Assembly (NCBI GenBank): GCA_041552775.1
Contig: JBFEKH010000012.1
Location: 1-38,646 of the forward strand
DNA from: Allopontixanthobacter sp041552775
GTDB lineage: Bacteria; Pseudomonadota; Alphaproteobacteria; Sphingomonadales; Sphingomonadaceae
DNA length: 38,646 nt
Direction of reading: 5' to 3'
Part shown: positions 23,898 through 32,489 of the stretch, one piece after another
Layout of the letters: every line of letters begins with the position of its first letter
Position numbering within the stretch: position 1 is the stretch's first letter
The notes under the pieces: model-generated
The model's database searches: none
What the model was told of the DNA's origin: nothing
The model's input: the letters and a program-made list of their open reading frames with translations, nothing else
Made by a program: the position numbers and the translations under genes

Positions 23898-25097
23898 TCA
23901 GGCTTCGAATAGCACTGTTGTACCAGGGCTGACCATCCCCGCCAATCTTGCGGCATCCCAATTCGTCAGCCGGACGCAGCCATGGCTTTGTGCGCGGCCG
24001 ATAGTCTGGGGTTCCGGCGTTCCGTGAATGCCGTAATGTTCCTTGGTCAGGTCAATCCATACCACGCCAACAGGACCATTCGGTCCTGGCGGCAATTGCT
24101 GCTTCTCCACATCATCGGCAACATCCCAGAACAATTCGGGATTATACGCAAATGGCGGATTGTGCGCGACGCCGTTTACTTCCCAACTGCCCAGCGGCAG
24201 GGGATCGTTTTTCGATCCCGTGGTGACAGTAAACAGCGCAACCAACTTCTTGTTAGCATCATAGGCTTTCAGCGTGCCGGCCGATTTGCTGACCACGATC
24301 TTTTTCACTTCCGGCTGTTCATTACCCACTCCAAGGGATGCTAGCGTCCGCGACCAGCCTTCCTTGTCGATCGCACCCGGCGCGATCCGGTCGGCACCTA
24401 TATTCGGCACCCGGATCATCTGCCCGGCTGCGAAGACAGCCTCGCCCGCATTGGACTCATTTTGATCTGAAGGACTTTTGGTAGGTGGCTTGCCGGTTGC
24501 GGAGCCTTTATCCGGGGCATCCTGCATCCCGGCAGGCTTCCCGCCCGGGTTAAGCATTTTCAGGACATCCACGGTGGTATGGAACCGCTCTGCCAGTTTT
24601 TCATCAATCGTATTATAGCCCAGCTGGTCCAGCTTAGCCTGCTCTGCCGCGCCGTCCGGTACCTTCTCGAATTTAAGGGAGGCCCAATTCTGCGGGATCG
24701 TTACCACACGGGTGGCGGGGATATTATCCCACTGCGCCAGCTTAAGTTCGGTAGCTTCGTCCATCTTTCCGGTGATCTGCAGGCCGTTGGCCTCCTGAAA
24801 ACCGCGCAGGGCATTGTTGGTCGAAAGGCCCATCTTGCCGTCAATCACACCGGGCCCGAAGCCGCGGCGGTCCAGCACAACCTGCGCCTGCATGACAGGG
24901 CGTTCTTCGCTGTCGGGAATATCATCAGCGCGCGCTTCGCCCATCGCCGGATCGCGGGATGCCATGTCATCCGCCAGATTGTCCGATTGCGTTGGTGTTT
25001 CCGCCGCAATTTCGCCCTCGTCCTTCGCGGAATCAGTTCCGTTCAGTCCGCAGGCAGCCAAAGCCAGGAAGGAGGCGGTTACAATCAGTCTGCGCAT
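23898..25097 (-). CDS. Lipoprotein L,D-transpeptidase (YkuD/ErfK family)
   Basis: The product has about 399 residues. MRRLIVTASFLALAACGLNG is a lipoprotein signal with lipobox LAAC. A peptidoglycan-binding-type repeat follows (VVLDRRGFGPGVIDGKMG, NALRGFQEANGL), then a linker that may include a LysM-like segment (NTIDEKLAERFHTTVDVLKMLNPG), and a C-terminal YkuD catalytic domain with IHGTPEPQTIGRAQSHGCVR, whose His and Cys are the active site. It would form 3-3 crosslinks or attach proteins to peptidoglycan. AGGGA eight bases upstream supports 25097. A CTGGCC/GGCCAG dyad (25123-25146) lies in the leader. The M23 hydrolase follows one base later: synthesis and cutting encoded together. Confidence 0.92.
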   Translation of the reverse strand: MRRLIVTASFLALAACGLNGTDSAKDEGEIAAETPTQSDNLADDMASRDPAMGEARADDIPDSEERPVMQAQVVLDRRGFGPGVIDGKMGLSTNNALRGFQEANGLQITGKMDEATELKLAQWDNIPATRVVTIPQNWASLKFEKVPDGAAEQAKLDQLGYNTIDEKLAERFHTTVDVLKMLNPGGKPAGMQDAPDKGSATGKPPTKSPSDQNESNAGEAVFAAGQMIRVPNIGADRIAPGAIDKEGWSRTLASLGVGNEQPEVKKIVVSKSAGTLKAYDANKKLVALFTVTTGSKNDPLPLGSWEVNGVAHNPPFAYNPELFWDVADDVEKQQLPPGPNGPVGVVWIDLTKEHYGIHGTPEPQTIGRAQSHGCVRLTNWDAARLAGMVSPGTTVLFEA

Positions 25098-25122
25098 GGT
25101 GTTTTTCCCTGAAAATGTAGTT

Positions 25123-25146
25123 CTGGCCAACCTGAGCGATGGCCAG
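25123..25146. promoter_or_regulatory. Inverted repeat in the L,D-transpeptidase leader
   Basis: CTGGCC at 25123-25128 and GGCCAG at 25141-25146 are exact complements with a 12-base spacer, 26-49 bases before the leftward start at 25097. It could be an operator or an mRNA hairpin; no known site is matched. Confidence 0.3.
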
Positions 25147-25181
25147 CATTCTGGAAAAACAACGCATTACTTCCGAATTGG

Positions 25182-25200
25182 GTCCGGACTATTCCCGGAC
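25182..25200 (-). terminator. Hairpin just after thiE, weak terminator candidate
   Basis: GTCCGG-actattc-CCGGAC is a perfect 6-base stem placed 18 bases after the thiE stop. There is no T-run on the minus strand, so efficient intrinsic termination is doubtful. Confidence 0.3.
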
Positions 25201-25217
25201 GACTGCGATCAACCGGC

Positions 25218-25871
25218 TCAACGAGCGACTTTCACCGAGCGCAATTTCTCATCGAATGCGCGTATTGCGGCTACTTCGTCACCGTTCCAAACGGCGCCCG
25301 AAACGGCGATGAAATCTGCCCCGGCTGCGATAATCGGATCGCAGTTTTCCGGAGTGATGCCGCCGATTGCCACGCTGGGGATTTCAAACAATTCGCTCCA
25401 GAATTCAACAAGTTCGATGTCCGCCATGTGTTCGACATCTTTGGTCGAGCTGGGATAGAACGCGCCGAAAGCCACGTAATCCGCGCCGTTCTCTCCTGCT
25501 TCCATCGCCATGTGGCGACTGCCGTGACAGGTTACGCCGATCTGGATTTCGCGGCCCAATTCCTCACGCGCATCGCGAACGGAGCCGTCCTGCTGGCCCA
25601 GATGGACGCCGTCCGCACCAAGCCGCCGGGCGAGCGCTACATCATCATTGACGATAAACGCCACGTCATGTGCGGCACAGATTTCCTGCAGCGGCTTGGC
25701 CAATTCAGCCGCTTCGTGCTGGTCCAGCCCTTTTACCCGGAACTGGAACGCAGTTATCGGGCTCTTGCCCTCCGGCGCGGACAGCGCGCGTTCGAGGCGC
25801 GCAGGGAAATCCCCGCTGACATCCAGTGGAGAGATCAGGTAAAGCTGGCAGCGGGTGACTGTATTGGACAT
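25218..25871 (-). CDS. thiE: Thiamine phosphate synthase
   Basis: ThiE joins the hydroxymethylpyrimidine and thiazole moieties to thiamine phosphate. The 217-residue TIM-barrel product has QFRVK (start of the pyrophosphate site), FIVNDDVALARRLGADGVHL, GVTCHG (usual GVS.H), ADYVAFGAFYPSSTK (usual DY.g.GP...T.TK) and PSVAIGGITPEN. The phosphate-site segment reads FGAFYPSSTKDVEH instead of the more common G(P/A)vfpTxTK form, a mild departure. It lies 55 bases after fda, at the end of the tkt-gap-pgk run; I see no TPP riboswitch before it. Confidence 0.9.
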   Translation of the reverse strand: MSNTVTRCQLYLISPLDVSGDFPARLERALSAPEGKSPITAFQFRVKGLDQHEAAELAKPLQEICAAHDVAFIVNDDVALARRLGADGVHLGQQDGSVRDAREELGREIQIGVTCHGSRHMAMEAGENGADYVAFGAFYPSSTKDVEHMADIELVEFWSELFEIPSVAIGGITPENCDPIIAAGADFIAVSGAVWNGDEVAAIRAFDEKLRSVKVAR

Positions 25872-25926
25872 GGCGCGCCTTTACCGCCCTGCCCGCCTGC
25901 CGCCAAGCCTGTAATCAGGCCGGACG

Positions 25927-26820
25927 CTATCCAGCGACAGAAGCAGCCTGGATTTCGTCGATGGCAGTCGCCAGCGCAACGTCGAATTCCGCATCGTCCA
26001 TGCCGGCACGTAATTCGTCAAGCAGTGCACGGCTGAAACTGGCGATCATGCCGGTGTTTTTCGCAAGATGCGCGCAGGCATCGGCACGGTTGAACCCACC
26101 CGACAGTGCGACAACACGCAGAACCCTAGGATGATCGACTAGCGGTTTGTAGAGGTTCGCCTCAACCGGGAGCGACAGTTTCAGCATGACCTGTTCGCTA
26201 TTAGACAGCGCGTCGAGGGCCTTGAGGATTTCCTGCAGCAGGATCGCTTCGGACTGAGCACGGTCAGCCGCCTGGATGTTCGCTTCGGGTTCGATAATCG
26301 GCATTAGCCCATGTGACAGGATCAGACGGCCGACTTCGAATTGCTGTTCGACAATCGCCGCGATGCCGGCGGGATTGGCGGACTGGATTACCGAGCGCAT
26401 TTTTGTGCCGTAAATCCCGGCAGCCTTGCCCTTTTCGAGCAGCGCGTCGAGCGTCGGATTCGGCTTCATCAGCTGAACACCGTCGGCTTCGTCTTCGAGG
26501 CCCTTGTCCACCTTGAGGAACGGAACGATCCCGCGAGATTTCAGCGTGTCCGGCACGGAGGTACCGTCCGATACGCAGCCATCCATCGTCTTTTCAAACA
26601 GGATCGCGCCCAGTACCTTGTCGCCATTGAAGCTAGGCGAGGTCACGATACGGCAGCGCATTTCATGGATTTTGCCGAACATCTCGTCATCGCCGGACCA
26701 TTCGTTGTCTTCGACGCCGTAACCGCGCAATGCCTTTGGCGTGGACCCACCACTTTGGTCGAGCGCGGCGATAAAGCCGTGTCCATTGGCGATCTTGGCG
26801 GTCATTTCCTGCGATTGCAT
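25927..26820 (-). CDS. Fructose-bisphosphate aldolase, class I (bacterial)
   Basis: A 297-residue Schiff-base aldolase cleaving fructose-1,6-bisphosphate into two triose phosphates, metal-independent. Family landmarks: GFIAALDQSGGSTPKAL at the N-terminus, ILFEKTMDG, VPFLKVDKGL, GTKMRSVI, GLMPIIEPEANI, and MLKLSLP with the Schiff-base lysine region. The C-terminal VVALSGGFNRADAC is the phosphate site. GGGGA about eight bases before the ATG supports 26820. It follows the thioesterase gene by 80 bases in the tkt-gap-pgk direction. Confidence 0.94.
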   Translation of the reverse strand: MQSQEMTAKIANGHGFIAALDQSGGSTPKALRGYGVEDNEWSGDDEMFGKIHEMRCRIVTSPSFNGDKVLGAILFEKTMDGCVSDGTSVPDTLKSRGIVPFLKVDKGLEDEADGVQLMKPNPTLDALLEKGKAAGIYGTKMRSVIQSANPAGIAAIVEQQFEVGRLILSHGLMPIIEPEANIQAADRAQSEAILLQEILKALDALSNSEQVMLKLSLPVEANLYKPLVDHPRVLRVVALSGGFNRADACAHLAKNTGMIASFSRALLDELRAGMDDAEFDVALATAIDEIQAASVAG

Positions 26821-26900
26821 CTATCGAATCCCCATATCGTGCATACGAATGCGTAGGCGCGCCTTAGCCACGACTTTGCTGCACTGCAACCACGCGGAAA

Positions 26901-27356
26901 TCAGCGGCGAGTGATCTTGCGGATAATACCGTTGAAGCTGAGGACCGGGGTCCCGTCAGCAAATACCTTGCCGATGACATAAATTGTCTTGCCGCCCGCG
27001 CGGACAACTTCGCCGCGCGCTTCAATCAACTGCCCTTCCCGGGCCGGATCGAGGAAATCGCCCGATAGATGCATGGTCACGCCGTGCCCGCCGGCCAGCG
27101 CAGTGCCAGCAATGCTGAACAGAGCCGAATCGGCAAAGGTCATCAGGCACCCGCCGTGCATGAAGCCAGCGCCATTCATGTGACGCGGTTCAGCCCGAAA
27201 GGCGCAAACGACTTCGCCGTCCTCGTCGATTTTTTCATAGAACGGTCCGGCGCGCTGTTCGAACGCGTCGCTTTGCCAGGTGGACCACCCGGCCCACTCG
27301 CCTTCGGTGAGGGGGATCAACCCGCCACTTGCGCCAACAGCTTCATTTTCACTCAT
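26901..27356 (-). CDS. PaaI-family hotdog thioesterase, coupled to pgk
   Basis: A 151-residue acyl-CoA thioesterase-like hotdog protein. RHMNGAGFMHGGCLMTFADS is the family's catalytic helix (the usual 'N..G..HGG....l.D'), followed by VTMHLSGDFLDPAREGQLIEARG on the hotdog strand. The acyl substrate is unknown. Its ATG at 27356 overlaps the pgk stop in ATGA (4 bases), so translation is coupled to pgk; an in-frame ATG at 27401 would lie inside pgk. A thioesterase between pgk and fda is not a known glycolytic function. Confidence 0.88.
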   Translation of the reverse strand: MSENEAVGASGGLIPLTEGEWAGWSTWQSDAFEQRAGPFYEKIDEDGEVVCAFRAEPRHMNGAGFMHGGCLMTFADSALFSIAGTALAGGHGVTMHLSGDFLDPAREGQLIEARGEVVRAGGKTIYVIGKVFADGTPVLSFNGIIRKITRR

Positions 27357-28552
27357 GCTGTCAGAGCCGCGACTCCGGGCAATTCTCTGCCCTCCATCCA
27401 TTCAAGGAAGGCGCCCCCGGCAGTCGAGACATAGGTAAATTGCTCTGCCACTCCGGCATGGTTGAGTGCCGCCACCGTATCACCGCCGCCAGCCACGGAA
27501 ACCAGCGAACCTTCGCTGGTCAGTGCGGCAGTTGTCCGGGCCAGAGCAACGGTCGCGGTATCGAATGGCTCGGTTTCAAACGCGCCCAGTGGCCCGTTCC
27601 ACACCAATGTGCGGCAAGTTTTCAGCACATCGGCCAAGGATTCGACCGCTTGCGGGCCGACATCCAAAATCATCTCGTCCCCTGCAACTTCGTGGACATT
27701 GCAGGTCCGCAGGCTCGGCGGATTGGCGGCAAATTCTTTAGATACCACAACGTCATAGGGCAGATGCACGGTGCAGCCAGAATTGTCGGCTGCATCAAGA
27801 ATGGCGTTTGCAGTATCGGTCAGATCATGCTCGCACAGGGACTTTCCAACATCCACACCGCGCGCCGCCAGGAAGGTGTTTGCCATCCCCCCGCCAATGA
27901 TCAGATGATCGACCTGACTGACCAGATGTTCAAGCACCGCCAGCTTGGACGATACCTTCGCCCCGCCGACCACGGCCGCCACCGGATGTTCCGGATTGCC
28001 GAGCGCCGCGTCGAGTGCCTTCAGTTCCTTCTCCATTGCCCGCCCCGCATAGGCCGGCAGCAGATGCGCCAAACCTTCCGTGCTGGCATGGGCCCGGTGA
28101 GCCGCAGAAAAGGCATCATTGACGTAGAAATCGCCATTCGCCGCAATCGAGGCGGCAAAATCGGCGTCATTGGCTTCCTCGCCCGCCCAGAAGCGGGTGT
28201 TTTCGAGCATCCCGATGTCGCCATTGCGCAAGATACCGATGCTCTGTTCCACCACCGGCCCAGCCACTTCGGGGATGAACATGACTTCGCGGCCCAGCAC
28301 ATCTTCCACCGCGTCGAGCGTCATGCTGACGGACATGGTGGAATTGCGCTTGCCCTTGGGCCGTCCAAAATGGGCCAGCAGCAGCACCTTCGCGCCGGCG
28401 TCGGCCAATTCGAGGATAGTCGGCGCCGAGGCCTGTATCCGGGTGGTGTCGGTTACCGAACCGCCGTCCATCGGCATGTTCAGATCGACCCGGACCAGCG
28501 CCACCTTGCCAGTGACGTCACCCAGATCATCGAGAGTCTTGAAAGCGCTCAT
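27353..28552 (-). CDS. pgk: Phosphoglycerate kinase
   Basis: A 399-residue glycolytic enzyme that makes ATP from 1,3-bisphosphoglycerate (or runs in reverse in gluconeogenesis). Conserved segments are VALVRVDLNMPMDGG, LLLAHFGRPKG, LENTRFWAGEEAND, YVNDAFSAAHRAHAST, VVGGAKVSSKLAVLE, IIGGGMANTFLAA, TLVWNGPLGAFE and SVAGGGDTVAAL. It starts ten bases after the gap stop and ends in an ATGA overlap with the thioesterase gene. Confidence 0.97.
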   Translation of the reverse strand: MSAFKTLDDLGDVTGKVALVRVDLNMPMDGGSVTDTTRIQASAPTILELADAGAKVLLLAHFGRPKGKRNSTMSVSMTLDAVEDVLGREVMFIPEVAGPVVEQSIGILRNGDIGMLENTRFWAGEEANDADFAASIAANGDFYVNDAFSAAHRAHASTEGLAHLLPAYAGRAMEKELKALDAALGNPEHPVAAVVGGAKVSSKLAVLEHLVSQVDHLIIGGGMANTFLAARGVDVGKSLCEHDLTDTANAILDAADNSGCTVHLPYDVVVSKEFAANPPSLRTCNVHEVAGDEMILDVGPQAVESLADVLKTCRTLVWNGPLGAFETEPFDTATVALARTTAALTSEGSLVSVAGGGDTVAALNHAGVAEQFTYVSTAGGAFLEWMEGRELPGVAALTA

Positions 28553-28562
28553 CTGCTGATCC

Positions 28563-29570
28563 TCAGATCAGGCCGGCCATGACGCCTGCCGTGTCGATCA
28601 TCCGGTTGGAGAAGCCCCATTCATTGTCGTACCATGACACCACGCGGGCAAGCTTTCCTTCCATCACCGTCGTTTCCAGGCTGTCGACGGTCGAACTGGC
28701 CGGGAAATGGTTGAAGTCGCTGCTGACCAGCGGTTCGTCGGTGTAGCAGAGCACACCCTTCATCGCGCCTTCCGAGGCAGCCTTCAGGGCGTTGTTCAGT
28801 TCTTTCACCGTGGTGTCGCGCTTCGGCGTGAACACCAGATCGATCAGGCTGACATTGGGCGTCGGCACGCGAACGGAACTGCCGTCCAGCTTGCCGTTCA
28901 GTTCGGGCAGGACCAGGCCGACCGCACGGGCAGCGCCGGTGGTGGTCGGAATGATATTCTGCGCACCGCCGCGGGCCCGGCGCATGTCGCTATGCATCTG
29001 GTCGAGCATCCGCTGGTCATTGGTGTAACTGTGAATGGTGGTCATGAACCCGCGTTCGATGCCGACTGTGTCGTTGAGCACCTTCGCCACCGGAGCGAGG
29101 CAATTGGTGGTGCAACTGGCGTTCGAGACAATCACGTCTGCTGACGTCAAAATGTCGTGGTTTACCCCGTAAACGATAGTCGCGCTGACGTTCTTGGCCG
29201 GGGCAGAGATCAGGACCCGCTTGGCGCCGGCATCCAGATGCGGCTGCGCGGCTTCGTGCGACTGGAAGAAGCCGGTACATTCCAGCACAAGGTCGATACC
29301 CATTGCGGCATGCGGCAATTTGCCCGGATCGCGTTCTGACGTCACTGCGATACGCTTGCCATTGATGGTGATGCTATCGGCGTCCGACGTCACTTCGCCA
29401 GGGAAGCGGCCGTGCGTGGAATCGTAATGGAACAGGAGCGCATTTTCCCGGGCATCGGCGAGATCGTTGATCGCAACCAGTTCGAGATCGTGGTCATCCC
29501 GCTCCATAATAGCTCGAGCGACGAGCCGACCGATACGTCCGAATCCATTGATCGCAACCTTAGTCGCCAT
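28563..29570 (-). CDS. gap: Glyceraldehyde-3-phosphate dehydrogenase, type I
   Basis: A 335-residue Rossmann-fold enzyme. Landmarks are AINGFGRIGRLVARA, the NAD-binding VAINDL, catalytic Cys153 in SNASCTTNCLAP, HSYTNDQRMLDQ, and SWYDNEWGFSNRM at the C-terminus. The residue after the second strand is Asp (VAINDLAD), typical of NAD-dependent type I enzymes. It begins 15 bases after tkt. Confidence 0.97.
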   Translation of the reverse strand: MATKVAINGFGRIGRLVARAIMERDDHDLELVAINDLADARENALLFHYDSTHGRFPGEVTSDADSITINGKRIAVTSERDPGKLPHAAMGIDLVLECTGFFQSHEAAQPHLDAGAKRVLISAPAKNVSATIVYGVNHDILTSADVIVSNASCTTNCLAPVAKVLNDTVGIERGFMTTIHSYTNDQRMLDQMHSDMRRARGGAQNIIPTTTGAARAVGLVLPELNGKLDGSSVRVPTPNVSLIDLVFTPKRDTTVKELNNALKAASEGAMKGVLCYTDEPLVSSDFNHFPASSTVDSLETTVMEGKLARVVSWYDNEWGFSNRMIDTAGVMAGLI

Positions 29571-29585
29571 GTCAAGTACTCCTGA

Positions 29586-31598
29586 TTAACCGTTGATTTT
29601 AAAAACTATCTTCGGAACGATCTTTTCTGCAGTGAAACCGAAGCGATCGAATAATTCTTCTGCCGGAGCGGACGCGCCGAACCGGTCCAGGCCGATGTTC
29701 AGCCCGTTCAGCATTGTATAGCGTTCCCAGCCCATCGTCACCCCGGCCTCTATCGAGACCCGAAGTATCTCTGACGGGCTGACGTCGGGCAGCAAGTCTG
29801 CCTTGTAGGCAGCATCCTGTGCATCGAACAACTCGGCGCACGGCATGGAGATGACGTCAGCACCGATCCCCTGCGCTTCAAGCTGGTTGGCAACTTCCAT
29901 CGCCAATTGCACTTCGGAGCCAGTCGCGATCAGAATCGTCTTGCGCGGTCCCGCGGCGGCACGAAGGCGATACGCCCCGCGTGCGCTTTTGTTGGAACTG
30001 GCGGACCAATTTTCGTCCCCTTCGCCGCGCACCGGCTTCAGATTCTGGCGGGATAGCGCCAGCACCGAAGGCGTTTCGGGTGTTTGCAGCGCCAGTGCCC
30101 AGCATTCCGCAGTCTCGATCGCATCCGCCGGACGGTACACGTTGAGGTTCGGGATCAGGCGCAGGCTCATCACCTGTTCGACCGGCTGATGGGTCGGACC
30201 ATCTTCGCCCAGGCCGATGGAATCGTGGGTCATCACATAGACCACGCCGACCCGCTGCAGCGCCGACATACGGATAGCATTGCGGCAATAATCGCTGAAG
30301 ATCAGGAAAGTACCGCCGTAAGGCACGATGCCGCCATGCAGCATCATACCGTTCATGGCCGCCGCCATGCCGAACTCGCGGATACCGTAATAGAGGTATC
30401 GGCCGGAATAATCATCCGCCGAGAAAGGCAACGTCGACGGCGTCTTGGTATTGTTCGACCCGGTCAGATCCGCAGATCCGCCAATCAGCTGCGGCAGCTT
30501 GGCGGTGAGCGGTCCAAGCGCCATTTCGGAAGCCTTGCGCGATGCGACGTTCTTAGGCTCTGCCGCCAGTGCGGCAATGTGCTCTTCTAGCGCAGGTGCA
30601 GCCAGATCGCTCACACCCATCATCCAACCTTCGAATTTTGCACGAACGTCCGCGTTGGCTTCGAGCCGCTGACGCCATTCGGCATTTGCCGTCCTGCCGC
30701 GCTCACCTGTGGAGCGCCAATCTGCCAATATGTCAGCAGGCACTTCAAACGGCGCAGATTCCCAGCCCAGCACATTGCGCGCGGCGGAGATTTCATCCGC
30801 CCCCAGCGGCGCACCGTGGGTGGCAGAGGTGCCCTGCTTGCTCGGCGCCCCCTTGCCGATGATGGTCTTGCAAGCGACTAGCGATGGACGGTCATCCGCA
30901 ATCGCTTCGTCCAACGCCCGGCTAATGTCGGCAAAATCATGTCCGTCGCAGGTAACGACATGCCATCCGGTAGCGCGGTAACGGGCGGGAATGTCTTCGC
31001 TCGTGGACAGGTTTGCCGCACCGTCGATGGTGATGTTGTTATCATCCCACAGCACGATCATCTGGCCCAGCTTCAAGTGCCCGGCGAGGCCGATAGCCTC
31101 GTGGTTGACGCCTTCCATCAGGCAGCCATCGCCCGCGACTACCCAGGTGCGGTGATCGACCAGATCATCGCCGAACTGCGTGTTCAGGTGCCGCTCGGCA
31201 ATCGCCATGCCCACTGCCATCGCGAGGCCTTGGCCAAGTGGACCGGTCGTGCATTCAACGCCGTCGAGCAGGAAATTCTCCGGATGTCCGGCGCAAGGGC
31301 TGCTCAGCTGGCGGAAATTGCGGATGTCATCCATCGTTGGCCGGGCATAGCCGGACAGGTGGAGCAGAGAGTAGATCAGCATCGAGCCATGGCCCGCTGA
31401 CAGGACAAAGCGGTCACGGTCGGGCCATTTGGGATCGGCGGGATCGAATTTGATATAATCGGACCACAGCACCGCCGCGACATCGGCCATGCCCATCGGC
31501 ATGCCAGGATGGCCCGAATTGGCCGCCTGCACCGCGTCCATGGAAAGTGCGCGGATGGCGTTTGCCATTGGGGTAAGGCGGGACGGGTCGAGGCTCAT
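29586..31598 (-). CDS. tkt: Transketolase
   Basis: A 670-residue thiamine diphosphate enzyme of the pentose phosphate pathway that moves two-carbon units between sugar phosphates. Visible parts are the N-terminal AANSGHPGMPMGMADVA, SAGHGSMLIYSLLHLSGY, the ThDP/Mg motif GDGCLMEGVNHEA...LWDDNNITIDG, THDSIGLGEDGPTHQPVEQ, and the C-terminal SIEAGVTMGWERY and KFGASAPAEELF-like segment. It is the first gene of the leftward run tkt-gap-pgk-thioesterase-fda-thiE. Confidence 0.97.
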   Translation of the reverse strand: MSLDPSRLTPMANAIRALSMDAVQAANSGHPGMPMGMADVAAVLWSDYIKFDPADPKWPDRDRFVLSAGHGSMLIYSLLHLSGYARPTMDDIRNFRQLSSPCAGHPENFLLDGVECTTGPLGQGLAMAVGMAIAERHLNTQFGDDLVDHRTWVVAGDGCLMEGVNHEAIGLAGHLKLGQMIVLWDDNNITIDGAANLSTSEDIPARYRATGWHVVTCDGHDFADISRALDEAIADDRPSLVACKTIIGKGAPSKQGTSATHGAPLGADEISAARNVLGWESAPFEVPADILADWRSTGERGRTANAEWRQRLEANADVRAKFEGWMMGVSDLAAPALEEHIAALAAEPKNVASRKASEMALGPLTAKLPQLIGGSADLTGSNNTKTPSTLPFSADDYSGRYLYYGIREFGMAAAMNGMMLHGGIVPYGGTFLIFSDYCRNAIRMSALQRVGVVYVMTHDSIGLGEDGPTHQPVEQVMSLRLIPNLNVYRPADAIETAECWALALQTPETPSVLALSRQNLKPVRGEGDENWSASSNKSARGAYRLRAAAGPRKTILIATGSEVQLAMEVANQLEAQGIGADVISMPCAELFDAQDAAYKADLLPDVSPSEILRVSIEAGVTMGWERYTMLNGLNIGLDRFGASAPAEELFDRFGFTAEKIVPKIVFKING

Positions 31599-31634
31599 AC
31601 ACAGGCTCCTGATAGACCGGCGGGAAAGGCGCCG

Positions 31635-31787
31635 TTATCGGCCCGGACCGGGGCCAATTGCCAGATCGGCCGGGCGCGCGATGCTTCTGTCGATTCGCCC
31701 CTTGAGCCAGCGCGCGAACCCTTCGCGGACCGCCGCCGCAAGGTCAAGGACAGGGCCGCCTGCCATCCCCATTTTGGGCAAAAACAT
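31635..31787 (-). CDS. Possible 50-residue protein upstream of tkt
   Basis: A short open frame with third-position GC bias like neighbouring genes. It encodes MFLPKMGMAGGPVLDL, then the helical AAAVREGFARWLKGRIDR and a Gly/Pro-rich end. It ends 37 bases before the tkt start and would be in the same direction. No convincing ribosome site precedes 31787, and I know no family. It may be real or chance coding potential in the 287-base gap. Confidence 0.3.
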   Translation of the reverse strand: MFLPKMGMAGGPVLDLAAAVREGFARWLKGRIDRSIARPADLAIGPGPGR

Positions 31788-31885
31788 TAGCTTTAGTGCC
31801 TGCAGTTTTGGCTTCTCAAGGTTCATTATCAACAGGGCACTGCAACCCTTTGCCAAAAAACGGAAGTTGGAGTAAATTGCGCCCC

Positions 31886-32080
31886 ATGAGCAAGGACCGG
31901 ATCGAACATGCTGTAACGCGAATTGAAACCGCGCTGGGGCGGATTGCCGATCTGGCGGACCGCATCCAACCGCCCCCGCCATCGGTATCCGGGCTGGTCT
32001 TAAAGCATGAAGCGTTGCGCGAGACGGTGTCCAACAGTTTGAAAGAAATGGATGAACTTCTCGAAAGGCTGGAAAAGTGA
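31886..32080 (+). CDS. ZauP-like coiled-coil protein upstream of zapA
   Basis: A 64-residue mainly helical protein with two coiled-coil segments (RIEHAVTRIETALGRIADLADRI, then LRETVSNSLKEMDELLERLEK) split by a PPPPS linker. Its stop overlaps the zapA GTG start (GTGA). In Caulobacter the small coiled-coil protein encoded upstream of zapA (ZauP, 'ZapA upstream') works with ZapA to focus the Z-ring; the position and form match, although I make no residue-level claim of homology. The frame is open upstream to 31796, but the ATG at 31886 gives the compact product. Confidence 0.75.
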   Translation: MSKDRIEHAVTRIETALGRIADLADRIQPPPPSVSGLVLKHEALRETVSNSLKEMDELLERLEK

Positions 32081-32487
32081 GCGAGGTCAAGCTGACTATC
32101 GGCGGACGCAGATATACCGTCGCCTGCGCCGAAGGTGAGGAAGCACACATCATCAAGCTGGGTGAGTCGATTGACGCAAAGCTGCAACAGATGGGCACGC
32201 TGACAGCGCCGGATTCGCAAAATATGTTATTCGGCGCGCTGCTGCTTGCCGATGAATTGCACGAAGCCAAATCGGCGGCGGCAGCTGCATTGGAAGCCCA
32301 GCAAAAATTCGCCGACGAGCGTGACGCACTCGCCAGGAGGGTCGAGGAATTGTCCGAAGCGCAGGCCGCCGCGCCAGCAGCGAAATCGCTGATCGACGAA
32401 CCCGATCTTGCCCCGGCGCTGGAACGATTTGCCGAATTGCTCGAAAATTGTGCGGATAAGCTTGAGACCAAGGCCGCAAGTGACTAG
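32077..32487 (+). CDS. zapA: Cell division protein ZapA
   Basis: A 136-residue FtsZ-associated protein that crosslinks Z-ring filaments. The N-terminal domain EVKLTIGGRRYTVACAEGEEAHIIKL is the ZapA fold, followed by a long coiled coil rich in Ala, Glu and Leu (LLADELHEAKSAAAAALEAQ, VEELSEAQ). It starts with GTG overlapping the preceding stop (GTGA, 4 bases), so it is coupled to the ZauP-like gene. The C-terminus is extended by roughly 30 residues relative to the shortest ZapA proteins. The 6S RNA follows immediately. Confidence 0.92.
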   Translation: MSEVKLTIGGRRYTVACAEGEEAHIIKLGESIDAKLQQMGTLTAPDSQNMLFGALLLADELHEAKSAAAAALEAQQKFADERDALARRVEELSEAQAAAPAAKSLIDEPDLAPALERFAELLENCADKLETKAASD

Positions 32488-32489
32488 AT

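Noticed and set aside
25872..25926. Possible TPP riboswitch before thiE
   Set aside because: The gap is only 55 bases with no THI-box sequence; it contains only a small GCCTG/CAGGC hairpin (25907-25920).
27329..28582. 417-codon open frame antisense to pgk
   Set aside because: Longer than pgk itself but covers a perfectly conserved gene on the other strand; no domain seen.
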